Positions 16,341-24,294 are shown, numbered from the stretch's first letter. The stretch: DNA of 24,336 bases from an uncultured Eubacteriales bacterium (GCA_934718145.1 CAKUZC010000003.1:1-24336), one strand, 5' to 3'. The notes: generated from the letters alone by a model not told the origin. Program-made: numbers and translations.

Positions 16341-17375
16341 CTAACTTTTTTCTTTATTTTTCAATACGTATCTATAAACAATTTCTCTATCAGCTACAAG
16401 AAAAAGTCCTTCCGAATCTTTATTGATTTCCTTAAACAAAATAGGTTTTTCTGTACAGTCCCTGGCATTGACTAAATCGTCAAAATCCTTCATATCAATT
16501 ACTATACAATTATTAAAAATTGGTACTTCTAAAACTTCCGATATAACCCGATTGTACCGATAGAGTATCTTTTTTTTCATTTCTTCGTAGTAAGATAATT
16601 GTTTAATATTTTTAATAAAATTACTTATGAATACATACATGAAATATAACGCCGGTAACAAGAAGAGTACCGAAAGAATATAGCATAGCCAGTTAATTAT
16701 TTTGTTACTGCTTACTTCCGTTTTATCGCCTTCGTTGTCAATTTCCTGATTGCTTATTTCCATTTCGATTGCTTCATTTTTAAGAGGTATATTTAGTGTT
16801 ATAAAGCTTTTATCTAAAATCAAGTTTTCAAATCCTTCACTTTTACCTTCTAAACTTATCGAAAGAATTAAACTGAGTGTACTGTTAGAAGTGCTGAGTT
16901 TATAATCTTCTATAAAGTCTCTTATAGTTGAACTGTATTCATCGTAGTTTATACTTATCGGTTGATTTATTTCAATATTGGAACTGTTTTCAAAATTGAC
17001 TGTTTTTTCTTCCATTAAACATTTGCTGTTATCATAAATTATTTTTTTGTCGTTTGCATTGTCTGTAACTTTGCTGTAAGCTGTTATCCCATACTTACAG
17101 GTATAATTCATAGGTTTATTTCCTTTAAAATCATAATGATAATTGACGTCTATATGATCAATCAAATTTGCTATATATTTTCTTCCCTTACCCAAATACT
17201 CTTCCGTAAAATAATGATTAGGTTTTAAATACACTTTATAATCTGCGTCACCGTGTTCGGAATAGTGCAATTTTCTTTCATTTTTATAGATCATTCCGAA
17301 ACTCATAAATAATCCTGAGACTAAAATTAAGATACCACTCAAAATTAAAAGTGAAAATTTTTTTAATTTAGCCAT
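16341..17375 (-). CDS. DUF5305-like membrane protein
   Basis: A 344-residue protein with an N-terminal span (about 7-29), an extracytoplasmic domain of about 195 residues starting with DYKVYLKPNHYFTEEYLGKGRKYI, a second span (about 226-254), and a cytoplasmic tail with VIDMKDFDDLVNARDCTEKPILF. That order, the YxVYLKPN opening and the D-F-D-D-L...KPILF tail match DUF5305 as I remember it, a family of unknown function often found beside SipW-like signal peptidases. The start ATG has AGGAGA upstream. It sits 16 bp after the signal peptidase and 36 bp before the 926-aa gene, so it is probably part of the same export or assembly machinery; a membrane accessory to processing or fibre anchoring is inference. 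Confidence 0.8.
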   Translation of the reverse strand: MAKLKKFSLLILSGILILVSGLFMSFGMIYKNERKLHYSEHGDADYKVYLKPNHYFTEEYLGKGRKYIANLIDHIDVNYHYDFKGNKPMNYTCKYGITAYSKVTDNANDKKIIYDNSKCLMEEKTVNFENSSNIEINQPISINYDEYSSTIRDFIEDYKLSTSNSTLSLILSISLEGKSEGFENLILDKSFITLNIPLKNEAIEMEISNQEIDNEGDKTEVSSNKIINWLCYILSVLFLLPALYFMYVFISNFIKNIKQLSYYEEMKKKILYRYNRVISEVLEVPIFNNCIVIDMKDFDDLVNARDCTEKPILFKEINKDSEGLFLVADREIVYRYVLKNKEKS

Positions 17376-17391
17376 AAAATTCTCTCCTAAC

Positions 17392-18534
17392 TCAAAAGTT
17401 TGACTGATTCACAAGCCATATGGTAGGCAGTCCTATAAAAGGTATTCGAAAAATAGTTGTTCCTACGACTTCTTTTTCACTTACCACATAATTATCGGAA
17501 TCATTGTTGTGATCTCCTTTAGTTACAAACAAAAGTTCATTTTCATCGGGAATTATAGTCACAATCCTATGAACTACCATATTTTGGTATTTTTTGTAAA
17601 CAAGAATATCTCCAATATTTAAATTTTTTATTTCATCTTTATCTAGTTTTTTTACTAATATGGCGTCACCTGTGTTAATGGTTGGTTCCATTGAGCCGGA
17701 ACCAACAGCTGCAATAAAATACTTAAATATCGAACTTACAAGCATTATCAAAATAATCATTAAAAAAATTATAATTAAGGACAATACCTTTCTTATTTTT
17801 CCATAATTTTCTTTGGATATTATTTTTCTTCTTTTTCTGAACATACTGTAAAACGAGAAAAACAGTATTATCGGTAAAATAATATTTAGTATAGATTGAA
17901 TGTACAATCCCGTATTGGGAATTATAGGAACAAAGCGTTCAACTGACTCAATTATGATTCTGTAAAGTAATATAGGCTTATAATTCTCTGATTTTAAGCA
18001 TATATATGTAAAGGAAATGTTGCTGAATAAAGAAGGTATCACGTAAAGTCCAAATAACTCTATCGAATCGCTTATGTCATTGAGATTACAATTTAAAACC
18101 AAGTTAGATACGTCGCATAAAGTAAGTACAATTGATATGAGAATCAGACTAAGTTTTGAGCGTTTTGAATTTGAAACGGCAATATATCTGAAAAATTCCA
18201 AAACAAAAATTTCAAGAAGATTTAGAAAAAAGGTTATAAACCAGTTCGAATTATATGAGCGGTTATGATAAAATCCGCAAACAAGCCCGAAAACATATAT
18301 AAAAATATAGTAAGCTCCCAAAATTATAACAATTGTATGAATAGAATCTTCCAAAAATCTGTTATTACAATACCTGAATCCGTAAATAAAAATCAGAATA
18401 ACAGAAACCGCTCCAAAAATCGTGCTTATCAATATCGGGTTGCCTAGGTCAATCCAAATACAGCCGGAGAAAAAAGTAAAAAGTAAAACACACTCTATAA
18501 AAAGCATCAAACCGGAATTGCTTGTTTTCTTCAT
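17392..18534 (-). CDS. Signal peptidase I, SipW/ER type, with a multi-spanning N-terminal domain
   Basis: A membrane protease that removes signal peptides on the outer face of the membrane. The catalytic part is at 247-380: an anchoring span (about 247-275), then GSGSMEP with nucleophile Ser281, VVHRI with His322, and TKGDHNNDSD (338-347). A His where typical bacterial SPases have a Lys places it in the SipW/archaeal/ER (S26B) group. The first about 240 residues are unusual: roughly seven additional membrane spans, with basic loops such as NSKRSK and FRKRRK, where SipW has one span. The C-terminal span of SipW is missing or too short. The start ATG has AGGAGGGG upstream. It lies between an exported substrate gene (30 bp) and the DUF5305 gene (16 bp), so it is likely dedicated to the three SipW-type substrates here. 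Confidence 0.92.
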   Translation of the reverse strand: MKKTSNSGLMLFIECVLLFTFFSGCIWIDLGNPILISTIFGAVSVILIFIYGFRYCNNRFLEDSIHTIVIILGAYYIFIYVFGLVCGFYHNRSYNSNWFITFFLNLLEIFVLEFFRYIAVSNSKRSKLSLILISIVLTLCDVSNLVLNCNLNDISDSIELFGLYVIPSLFSNISFTYICLKSENYKPILLYRIIIESVERFVPIIPNTGLYIQSILNIILPIILFFSFYSMFRKRRKIISKENYGKIRKVLSLIIIFLMIILIMLVSSIFKYFIAAVGSGSMEPTINTGDAILVKKLDKDEIKNLNIGDILVYKKYQNMVVHRIVTIIPDENELLFVTKGDHNNDSDNYVVSEKEVVGTTIFRIPFIGLPTIWLVNQSNF

Positions 18535-18564
18535 ACTTTCCCCTCCTAATTATAAGTTGACAAA

Positions 18565-19353
18565 TTAACCTGCTGTAACTGTACCTGTCGAAGGTGGTGG
18601 CAAAATAGTAGTAATTAACTCCGTGCTATTCCAGATTCCCTCGGTAACAGTACACGTTATAGTATCACCTTCAAAAACAGTATTTCCCGGAACTGTATTA
18701 GTTTCGTTATAAGTTGTATCCACTGCAAGCAACCAATATGTTTTTTCACCTGCACTTAACGAAATTTTATTTTCATTATTAACTTCAACTACTTTGTTAT
18801 TTTTTTCTTTTACCATATTCATACATTGTGTGTAAGATATTAATCCCGAAGCAGTTTTAGAATCTAATTTACCTAGGTCGTATAGTGTTGAATTATATGT
18901 TACACTATATTCTATTTCTGTTCTTTTAATTGGATCGTAATATGTGTATTTTCCATTAGATCCTTTTAATGTAATAGTAGGTGCTTGAGTCAAATCAGCT
19001 GTTACGTTACCGTTATTTACTACGGGTATTAAATAACAAAACTTGTTGTCTAAATTTACAAATTTCACGTTAGATATTTCAAGATTTACTTTTCCTTCAT
19101 CTAAATTAACGTCTCCTTTGTAAGCGCTTTCACTTGTTGATATCATTCCTTCACCTGAAACATCACCGTCGCCTTTACGAAATGCTGATACGTTATCAAA
19201 CTGGATATTCCAATCATTTTTTGAAGTTCCTGCCAAATTGATTTTTAAATTTGTCGAAAATGCCGCATATGCTACAGATAGAACTCCAAGTATACACAAA
19301 ATTGCAATGGCCATAGTGCTGCGCCGAGACCTGTTTCCCATTTTGTTTTTCAT
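18565..19353 (-). CDS. Exported protein with a SipW-type signal peptide, 262 aa (TasA/CalY-like)
   Basis: A secreted protein and the first gene of the signal-peptidase operon. The signal peptide is residues 1-30: Arg/Lys-rich N-terminus, hydrophobic core, and VAYA before AFSTNLKI. This is the form cleaved by SipW-type peptidases in TasA and camelysin relatives. The mature part is beta-rich: WNIQFDNV, a central FCYLIPVVNNGNVTADL, and a C-terminal Thr/Pro-rich end without an anchor. It is paralogous to the 228-aa protein (shared YA-F-T-LKI, NxWxIxF, PVVNxGN). A fibre or matrix subunit role is inferred from context and the signal type, not from a recognised TasA domain. The start ATG has AAGGGGAGA upstream. 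Confidence 0.85.
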   Translation of the reverse strand: MKNKMGNRSRRSTMAIAILCILGVLSVAYAAFSTNLKINLAGTSKNDWNIQFDNVSAFRKGDGDVSGEGMISTSESAYKGDVNLDEGKVNLEISNVKFVNLDNKFCYLIPVVNNGNVTADLTQAPTITLKGSNGKYTYYDPIKRTEIEYSVTYNSTLYDLGKLDSKTASGLISYTQCMNMVKEKNNKVVEVNNENKISLSAGEKTYWLLAVDTTYNETNTVPGNTVFEGDTITCTVTEGIWNSTELITTILPPPSTGTVTAG

Positions 19354-19388
19354 AATTTTCTCCCCTTTTAATTAAATTTTAGATATAC

Positions 19389-19417
19389 ATTCTAACTTGA
19401 ATTATTGTGAATGTCAA
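19389..19417 (-). promoter_or_regulatory. Promoter of the SipW-type operon
   Basis: On the minus strand a perfect TTGACA (19412-19417) and TAGAAT (19389-19394) are separated by 17 bp, 35 bases before the 262-aa gene. The remaining 200-bp gap up to 19553 is AT-rich with no other clear element and no strong terminator. Confidence 0.85.
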
Positions 19418-19553
19418 TTATAAAATTAATTTTTCTAACGATTTTTATAGCATAATTGCAAATAAAGTTTAAATATAAAATACCATATCAATAATTACTT
19501 ACACTATTTTAGTTATTTGTAGTTATCCAAACAATATTCATTCTTTACGGATT

Positions 19554-20240
19554 TTAACTATTCTGTGTTTCCGAAGCCCAAGACGGTGTTACTGTTACTT
19601 CAAAAGTATTTTCGGAAAAACCCAAAGCATCATTATTCTCGTCCAAACTTATTTTCATTGCCAAATATACTTTATTAGAGTTACCGGTTGAAGTTCCTTT
19701 TATTTCAACATTATTTTTTAACCCTGACTCTGCTCCTTCTACAAGATAAGTAGCGTTACTTTCGTCTGAGGTGAGTGAATCGGTTTTGTAGAGAGTTACG
19801 TTTAGTAAAAATTGATTATCTGAGCCTTGAGTAATATCTCTGCCGCGTGAATCTTTTACTGTAACTATTTTGTCTATGCTTTGTAGATATGCATCAATAT
19901 TTCCTTCATTTACTACGGGCATTACATAATATAGGTAACTCCCATAATTATTTATTTGAGCATTCGTAATAGAAAAAGTCTGTCGATTGTTTTCGAGTTT
20001 AACTTCTCCTCCAATACTTCCGGGTGTACTTTTAACGATATAGTTTGAGGGATAGCCATTGGAAATATCTTCAAATTCTTCAAAATTTATTTTCCAATTA
20101 TTGCTGGCACTTCCACTTATATCGATCTTTAATTCTGTAAAAAATACAGCATACGCAACAGACATGAATCCAATTAAAAAGACTATCCAAAAAGCCAGTA
20201 TTCTACTTGAATTCTTTTTAAATTTATCAGAATTTATCAC
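19554..20240 (-). CDS. Exported protein with a SipW-type signal peptide, 228 aa
   Basis: A secreted protein paralogous to the 262-aa product. The signal peptide is residues 1-31, ending SVAYA before VFFTELKI. The mature domain has NNWKINFEEF, GGEVKLENN, YYVMPVVNEGNIDAYL and a closing FEVTVTPSW strand, the same order of landmarks as the paralogue. It has no sortase motif and no C-terminal span. The start is GTG at 20240 with AAAGGAGA nine bases upstream. It has its own promoter and a 200-bp gap to the signal-peptidase operon, so it can be made in a different ratio from the operon proteins. A minor or alternative fibre subunit, or an assembly partner like TapA, is a reasonable guess only. Confidence 0.83.
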   Translation of the reverse strand: MINSDKFKKNSSRILAFWIVFLIGFMSVAYAVFFTELKIDISGSASNNWKINFEEFEDISNGYPSNYIVKSTPGSIGGEVKLENNRQTFSITNAQINNYGSYLYYVMPVVNEGNIDAYLQSIDKIVTVKDSRGRDITQGSDNQFLLNVTLYKTDSLTSDESNATYLVEGAESGLKNNVEIKGTSTGNSNKVYLAMKISLDENNDALGFSENTFEVTVTPSWASETQNS

Positions 20241-20280
20241 AGTAAAATCTCTCCTTTCTACAATTATCTTTTATTGAAAT

Positions 20281-20309
20281 ATTATAGTTACTGTTCAAAT
20301 AAAAATCAA
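20281..20309 (-). promoter_or_regulatory. Promoter of the 228-aa exported protein
   Basis: On the minus strand TTGATT (20304-20309) and a perfect TATAAT (20281-20286) are separated by 17 bp. The first 13 bases read TTGATTTTTATTT against TTGACTTTTATTT in both cassette copies. The ribosome-site region (TAGAAAGGAGAGATTTTA) also closely matches theirs, which suggests shared regulation. Confidence 0.88.
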
Positions 20310-20398
20310 TACAATCACACTAAAAAATCGATATTTAAAATCAAATTTAATTCTATTTAAACCAAATGTTGTGTATATTATTTTTTATAAAAATACAC

Positions 20399-20427
20399 TT
20401 GAATTTATTTTTTTATCATGATAGAAT
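20399..20427 (+). promoter_or_regulatory. Promoter of tRNA-Pro
   Basis: TTGAAT (20399-20404) and TAGAAT (20422-20427) are separated by 17 bp; the tRNA begins 26 bases later. Confidence 0.7.
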
Positions 20428-20452
20428 ATATTGCGTAGTTTAAATGAGATGT

Positions 20453-20529
20453 CCGGGTGTGGCGCAGTTTGGTAGCGCGCTTGAATGGGGTTCAAGAGGC
20501 CGCAGGTTCGACTCCTGTCACTCGGACCA
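20453..20529 (+). tRNA. tRNA-Pro, anticodon GGG
   Basis: A cloverleaf with acceptor CCGGGTG/CACTCGG (one G-T pair), D stem GCGC/GCGC, anticodon stem CTTGA/TCAAG with loop ATGGGGT placing GGG at 20487-20489, and T stem GCAGG/CCTGT around TTCGACT. The 3' CCA is encoded. The initial C and the CCGGGTG start are usual for bacterial tRNA-Pro. Confidence 0.95.
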
Positions 20530-20557
20530 TAGATATCGAAATATAAAGTGCATTTTA

Positions 20558-20586
20558 AAAGCCACCGGTGTATTCGGTGGTTTTTT
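20558..20586 (+). terminator. Terminator after tRNA-Pro
   Basis: A stem of about 10 bp (AAAGCCACCG with CGGTGGTTTT, one G-T pair) and a 7-base loop, followed by six T at 20581-20586. Confidence 0.88.
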
Positions 20587-20623
20587 GTAGAAAGTTATAG
20601 TATGTATTCTAATAAGAAATCAC

Positions 20624-20648
20624 AAAACCGGCTCTTATTTTAAGCCGG
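20624..20648 (-). terminator. Terminator of the C39-like peptidase gene
   Basis: The stem CCGGCT/AGCCGG (20628-20633 with 20643-20648) is followed on the minus strand by a four-T run. It converges with the tRNA-Pro terminator, giving back-to-back terminators. Confidence 0.8.
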
Positions 20649-20667
20649 CTCAAATTTTCTAATATCA

Positions 20668-21450
20668 TTATTTATTTTTCAATACAACTACAGATTGATT
20701 TCCGAGTTCTGAAAATCTCTTTCTTACAAGTTCTTTTTCATAAGATATTAAACCATGATTTTTATAAGGATCATTGAAATAGTAGTTTTCATCATCATAT
20801 CCTACTAATACCAAACAATGTTCGTGGTTTTTCCAAGTAAACTTATCACCTTTTTTTAATTTAGAATTTTCATCAGTATAATTTATAATCCAAGAATAGC
20901 CTTTGCTGGTAGGTTTCATGTCCATGGTTGCCCAAACCAAAACGGGAATATCATTATTTATATACCTTTTTACAATCTCATCTAAGTTCAAATCAGTGGA
21001 AAACAAAACTTTATGTTTTTTTTCATCCAATATTCGCCTAATGGATTTTGCAGTCGACGGAGCAAAACTTCCAAAACCACAATTCTCTCCTCCAGATTTG
21101 TAGGGATTGCCCGGATATGCAGCGTTAGGATCAGGACCGTATGACTTACCATCTTTACCTATATACCAATCTTTTCTAATTAAATATTTGTCAGTGAATT
21201 CTTTTTCAGACAATTTGTACCCAAAATATTTTAAAAGCATGGTTGCACTCACCACTTCACAGCCATAAACTATGTCATCCTGATTTATGTAAGGTACTTT
21301 TATAAGTTTAGTTGCTTTTCGTTTTTGCTGTGTTAATTCAGTTTTTGATTTAACTTCCGAATCTTCTTTAGAAGCATTAACCGTTAACGGCAGACCACAT
21401 AGTGTGCACAGTAGAAACGTTGATATTTTTAACATAAATTTTCTATTCAT
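20668..21450 (-). CDS. Secreted C39-like cysteine peptidase
   Basis: A 260-residue exported protein with a signal peptide (about 1-26, MNRKFMLKIS...LPLTVNA). The domain is peptidase C39-like (Peptidase_C39_2, papain-like fold): Cys64 in YGCEVVSATMLL, His211 in NHEHCLVLVGYDD, and Asp227 in YYFNDPY form the expected triad region. The ATG at 21450 is chosen because AAGGAGA lies just upstream; the longer frame (from 21474) starts before that site. It is a single gene with its own promoter and terminator. It lies next to the surface-protein region but reads as a separate unit. Substrate unknown; extracellular or wall-associated peptide cleavage is expected. Confidence 0.88.
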   Translation of the reverse strand: MNRKFMLKISTFLLCTLCGLPLTVNASKEDSEVKSKTELTQQKRKATKLIKVPYINQDDIVYGCEVVSATMLLKYFGYKLSEKEFTDKYLIRKDWYIGKDGKSYGPDPNAAYPGNPYKSGGENCGFGSFAPSTAKSIRRILDEKKHKVLFSTDLNLDEIVKRYINNDIPVLVWATMDMKPTSKGYSWIINYTDENSKLKKGDKFTWKNHEHCLVLVGYDDENYYFNDPYKNHGLISYEKELVRKRFSELGNQSVVVLKNK

Positions 21451-21493
21451 ATTTATCTCCTTGATATAATACAAAAATCCTTATCTCATTGTA

Positions 21494-21522
21494 ATTATAT
21501 CATAAATTTTTAAATATTTCAA
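21494..21522 (-). promoter_or_regulatory. Promoter of the C39-like peptidase gene
   Basis: On the minus strand TTGAAA (21517-21522) and a perfect TATAAT (21494-21499) are separated by 17 bp. Confidence 0.8.
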
Positions 21523-21583
21523 GGTTTATAGACGAAATGAGTATAAATAGAATTAATTTTAATATTTTGTATAAAATATACAG

Positions 21584-21612
21584 TTGTTATTTTTATAATT
21601 TTAATTTATAAT
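21584..21612 (+). promoter_or_regulatory. Promoter of the CMD-cupin/aldo-keto reductase operon
   Basis: TTGTTA (21584-21589) and a perfect TATAAT (21607-21612) are separated by 17 bp, about 30 bases before the ATG. The area is very AT-rich, so other boxes are possible. Confidence 0.65.
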
Positions 21613-21643
21613 ATTAATCGCTAAAAACCAAGGAGGTTTAAAC

Positions 21644-22399
21644 ATGTCTATTAAACAAACAGCAGGTAGAGAACAGTTGGGAAAATTTGCTCCAAAATTT
21701 GCTGAATTAAATGATGATATTCTTTTTGGAGAAGTATGGTCTAGAGAAGATAAACTTTCATTTCGTGACCGATCTCTTATTACAGTTGTTGCCCTCATGG
21801 CGCAAGGACTTACAGATGAATCTTTTAAATATCACTTAATAAGTGCAAAGAAAAATGGAATAACAAAAGAAGAGATTGCAGAAATTGTAACCCACGCTGC
21901 TTTTTATGTAGGATGGTCCAAGGCTTGGTCAGTATTTAGGATGGCAAAAGAAATTTGGAACGAAGAAACAAATACAGACGATGCCAAAACTGCTCATTCT
22001 AACAGCATGATATTTCCGATAGGAGAACCCAATAATGGATTTTCAAAATACTTTACAGGAAAAAGTTATCTTGCACCTATTTCTCAAAAACAGGTATCTG
22101 TATGTAATGTAACTTTTGAACCGGGATGTCGTAATAATTGGCACATTCACAAAGCGTCAAAAGGTGGAGGACAAATTCTCATTTGTGTTGCCGGAAGAGG
22201 ATATTATCAAGAATGGGGCAAGGAACCTCAAAAATTATATCCGGGTGATGTAGTCAATATTCCCGCCGGAGTCAAACATTGGCACGGTGCAGCACCAGAT
22301 AGTTGGTTTTCGCATTTAGCAATTGAAGTTCCGTCAGAAAATGGTTCAAATGAATGGTTGGAAGCTGTGAATGATGAAGCTTACAGCAAGCTGAAATAA
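21644..22399 (+). CDS. Carboxymuconolactone decarboxylase-cupin fusion protein
   Basis: A 251-residue cytoplasmic protein with two domains. Residues about 10-110 are an AhpD/carboxymuconolactone decarboxylase-like helical domain: LSFRDRSLITVVALMAQG, then EEIAEIVTHAAFYVGWSKA. The CxxC thiol pair of AhpD is absent. Residues about 125-235 are a cupin beta-barrel with metal-type ligands in NWHIHKASKGGGQ and HWHGAAPDSW, and PGDVVNIPAGVKH. Such fusions are common in Firmicutes and are usually annotated by domain only; substrate unknown. The ATG has AAGGAGG upstream. An aldo/keto reductase follows 16 bp later, suggesting joint action in detoxifying or recycling reactive carbonyl or aromatic compounds, which is inference. 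Confidence 0.92.
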   Translation: MSIKQTAGREQLGKFAPKFAELNDDILFGEVWSREDKLSFRDRSLITVVALMAQGLTDESFKYHLISAKKNGITKEEIAEIVTHAAFYVGWSKAWSVFRMAKEIWNEETNTDDAKTAHSNSMIFPIGEPNNGFSKYFTGKSYLAPISQKQVSVCNVTFEPGCRNNWHIHKASKGGGQILICVAGRGYYQEWGKEPQKLYPGDVVNIPAGVKHWHGAAPDSWFSHLAIEVPSENGSNEWLEAVNDEAYSKLK

Positions 22400-22415
22400 A
22401 AAAGGAGGAAATAAT

Positions 22416-23282
22416 ATGATTTTAAACGAAACATATAAAATGAACAATGGTTTGGAAATTCCTAAACTGGCACTGGGAACATGGCTTATTGATGATAATA
22501 AAGTGGCAAAAGCTGTTCAGGAAGCAATTAAAATAGGTTATAGACACATAGATACAGCTCAAGCATATGAAAATGAACGTGGTGTAGGTGAAGGAATACG
22601 TGCATGTGGTATTTCTCGAGATAAAATTTTTGTAACGAGTAAAGTAGCTGCAGAACATAAAACTTATGAGTCAGCTTCTAAATCTATTGATGAATCACTA
22701 AATAAAATGCAAATTGATTATATAGACCTGATGATTATTCATAGTCCTCAACCGTGGAAAGAAGTCAATCAATCTGAAAATAGATATTTTGAGGAAAACA
22801 GAAAAGTTTGGAAAGCTATGGAAGACGCTGTAGAAGCAGGTAAAATAAGAACAATCGGTGTTTCAAACTTTACCGAAACTGACATTGAAAATATTTTATC
22901 AGAATCTAAAATAGATCCGGCAGTCAATCAAATACTTGCTCATATATCAAATACACCCTTAAAGTTAATCGAATATTGTAAAAGCAAAAGTATTGTAGTA
23001 GAGGCATACTCCCCTATTGCACACGGTGAAGCTTTAAAAAATAAATCAATAGAGAAAATGGCTGAAAAATACGGTGTAAGTGTGGCTCAGTTATGCATAA
23101 AATATGATTTACAACTGGGAATGGTCGTTTTACCTAAAACATCAAATCCGGAACATATGAAATCTAATGCAGCCCTTGATTTTACAATTTCAGATGAAGA
23201 CATGGAAACTTTAAAATATATAGATCATATAAAAAATTATGGAGAACATAGTAAATTTCCAGTTTTTGGAGGAAAATTATAA
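22416..23282 (+). CDS. Aldo/keto reductase
   Basis: An NAD(P)H-dependent reductase of carbonyl compounds in the cytoplasm. The 288-residue length is normal for the AKR5-like bacterial group. The catalytic tetrad is visible: Asp46 and Tyr51 in HIDTAQAYENE, Lys76 in VTSKV, His109 in MIIHSP. GVSNF and the cofactor-site segment VLPKTSNPEHMKSN are present. The ATG has AAAGGAGGA upstream, and it is the second gene of the operon with the CMD-cupin protein. Substrate cannot be told from sequence. Confidence 0.95.
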   Translation: MILNETYKMNNGLEIPKLALGTWLIDDNKVAKAVQEAIKIGYRHIDTAQAYENERGVGEGIRACGISRDKIFVTSKVAAEHKTYESASKSIDESLNKMQIDYIDLMIIHSPQPWKEVNQSENRYFEENRKVWKAMEDAVEAGKIRTIGVSNFTETDIENILSESKIDPAVNQILAHISNTPLKLIEYCKSKSIVVEAYSPIAHGEALKNKSIEKMAEKYGVSVAQLCIKYDLQLGMVVLPKTSNPEHMKSNAALDFTISDEDMETLKYIDHIKNYGEHSKFPVFGGKL

Positions 23283-23307
23283 AAAATAAATTAAATAATT
23301 GCTAATG

Positions 23308-23341
23308 AAAAAACATCCACACAGCTAAAGTATGGATGTTT
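23308..23341 (-). terminator. Terminator of the 116-aa gene, probably bidirectional
   Basis: The stem AAACATCCA/TGGATGTTT (23311-23319 with 23333-23341) has a 13-base loop. The minus-strand continuation has six T, so it serves the 116-aa gene. It probably also ends the aldo/keto reductase operon. Confidence 0.8.
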
Positions 23342-23375
23342 ATCTTATAATATTTCAAAAAGATTTTTTAAAAAC

Positions 23376-23726
23376 CTAAACGCAATACCATTCCCCGTTT
23401 TTAATAACTAAACAAAAATCTGGATTACTTTTAGAAGTAATTTTTATAAATGCACTGCCGTCATCTTCATCAAAATTTACACGCATCATAATTCCTTGTT
23501 CTTTATATAAGCTACTGTATGTAGAAATGATATCATGATTTAATTCATCGATCAAATAGTCTGCAATGATAGGATGACCATCACTAAATTTTGTTAAATC
23601 GTCGTAAAGGATTCCTTCCTTATCTGGTTTTGAATTTATTTTTGAAAACGGAAAAATTCCTTTCTCGCTTTTTGATGACAAACTTTTTAGCAAATATATA
23701 AACTCAATAGTATCCGTGTTAATCAT
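23376..23726 (-). CDS. Unknown protein, 116 aa
   Basis: No family recognised. It is soluble, without signal peptide or membrane span. The N-terminal half is helical (TIEFIYLLKSLSSK, then IIADYLIDELNHDI). The C-terminal half is strand-rich (IMMRVNFDEDD, FIKITSK, FCLVIKNGEWYCV). The ATG has AGGAG at good distance. It is followed by a terminator and lies downstream of a GNAT gene on the same strand, 75 bp apart. The size and alpha-then-beta layout resemble small immunity or adaptor proteins, but nothing specific supports that. Confidence 0.65.
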   Translation of the reverse strand: MINTDTIEFIYLLKSLSSKSEKGIFPFSKINSKPDKEGILYDDLTKFSDGHPIIADYLIDELNHDIISTYSSLYKEQGIMMRVNFDEDDGSAFIKITSKSNPDFCLVIKNGEWYCV

Positions 23727-23801
23727 AAAAATAGCTCCTAATCTACTTTTTTAATTTTTTATAGATACAATATTATACCGCATAGAAAAAAATCAATCAA
23801 C

Positions 23802-24230
23802 CTAACTAATAGAAACATTTCCGTCTAATCTACACATGTTTGTATCTTCGTCATACACGAATCCTCTACTTTTATAAAATTCAATCGATTTTTTCGTTGG
23901 AGTTAGATCAATTTTTGAATCTAGATATTTTTCTCTAACTAACTCTAAAAGTTTTTTACCACATCTACGATGTCTTGCATCAGGTAAAGTTACAAGGTCA
24001 TTTATGTGGATATTTTTGTCAGTAGTTTTTGATACCCTGCAGTAACCTAAAATGTTCTGTGAACTAGTATCATAAGCAACAAATATATTTTCTATATTAT
24101 TATCAATTAATTCATCATTAAATCCGGCGACCCAACTAACATATCCTCTAAAATTTTTTGATATATTTTTCACATCTTTTTTAACCGCTTGTCTTACTTC
24201 TATAGTAGTATCAGGTTTTATAGCTTTCAT
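23802..24230 (-). CDS. GNAT family N-acetyltransferase
   Basis: Transfers an acetyl group from acetyl-CoA to an amine; target unknown. The domain starts about residue 9 (TIEVRQAVKKDV). It has the strand pair NIFVAYD...ILGYCRV, then LVTLPDARHRRCGKKLLELV, where RRCGKK is the pyrophosphate-binding motif A. It ends with SIEFYKSRGFVYDE, the usual motif B. The start is uncertain: the frame stays open to 24305, but that GTG lies inside a terminator hairpin. The ATG at 24230 fits the domain boundary, though it has only a weak ribosome site; an ATG at 24251 is the alternative. Confidence 0.82.
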   Translation of the reverse strand: MKAIKPDTTIEVRQAVKKDVKNISKNFRGYVSWVAGFNDELIDNNIENIFVAYDTSSQNILGYCRVSKTTDKNIHINDLVTLPDARHRRCGKKLLELVREKYLDSKIDLTPTKKSIEFYKSRGFVYDEDTNMCRLDGNVSIS

Positions 24231-24294
24231 ATGACAGCTACCAAATATCATTGAACAACTTGCAAATATAGATTTTAATCTGTTTTTAGCAAAT

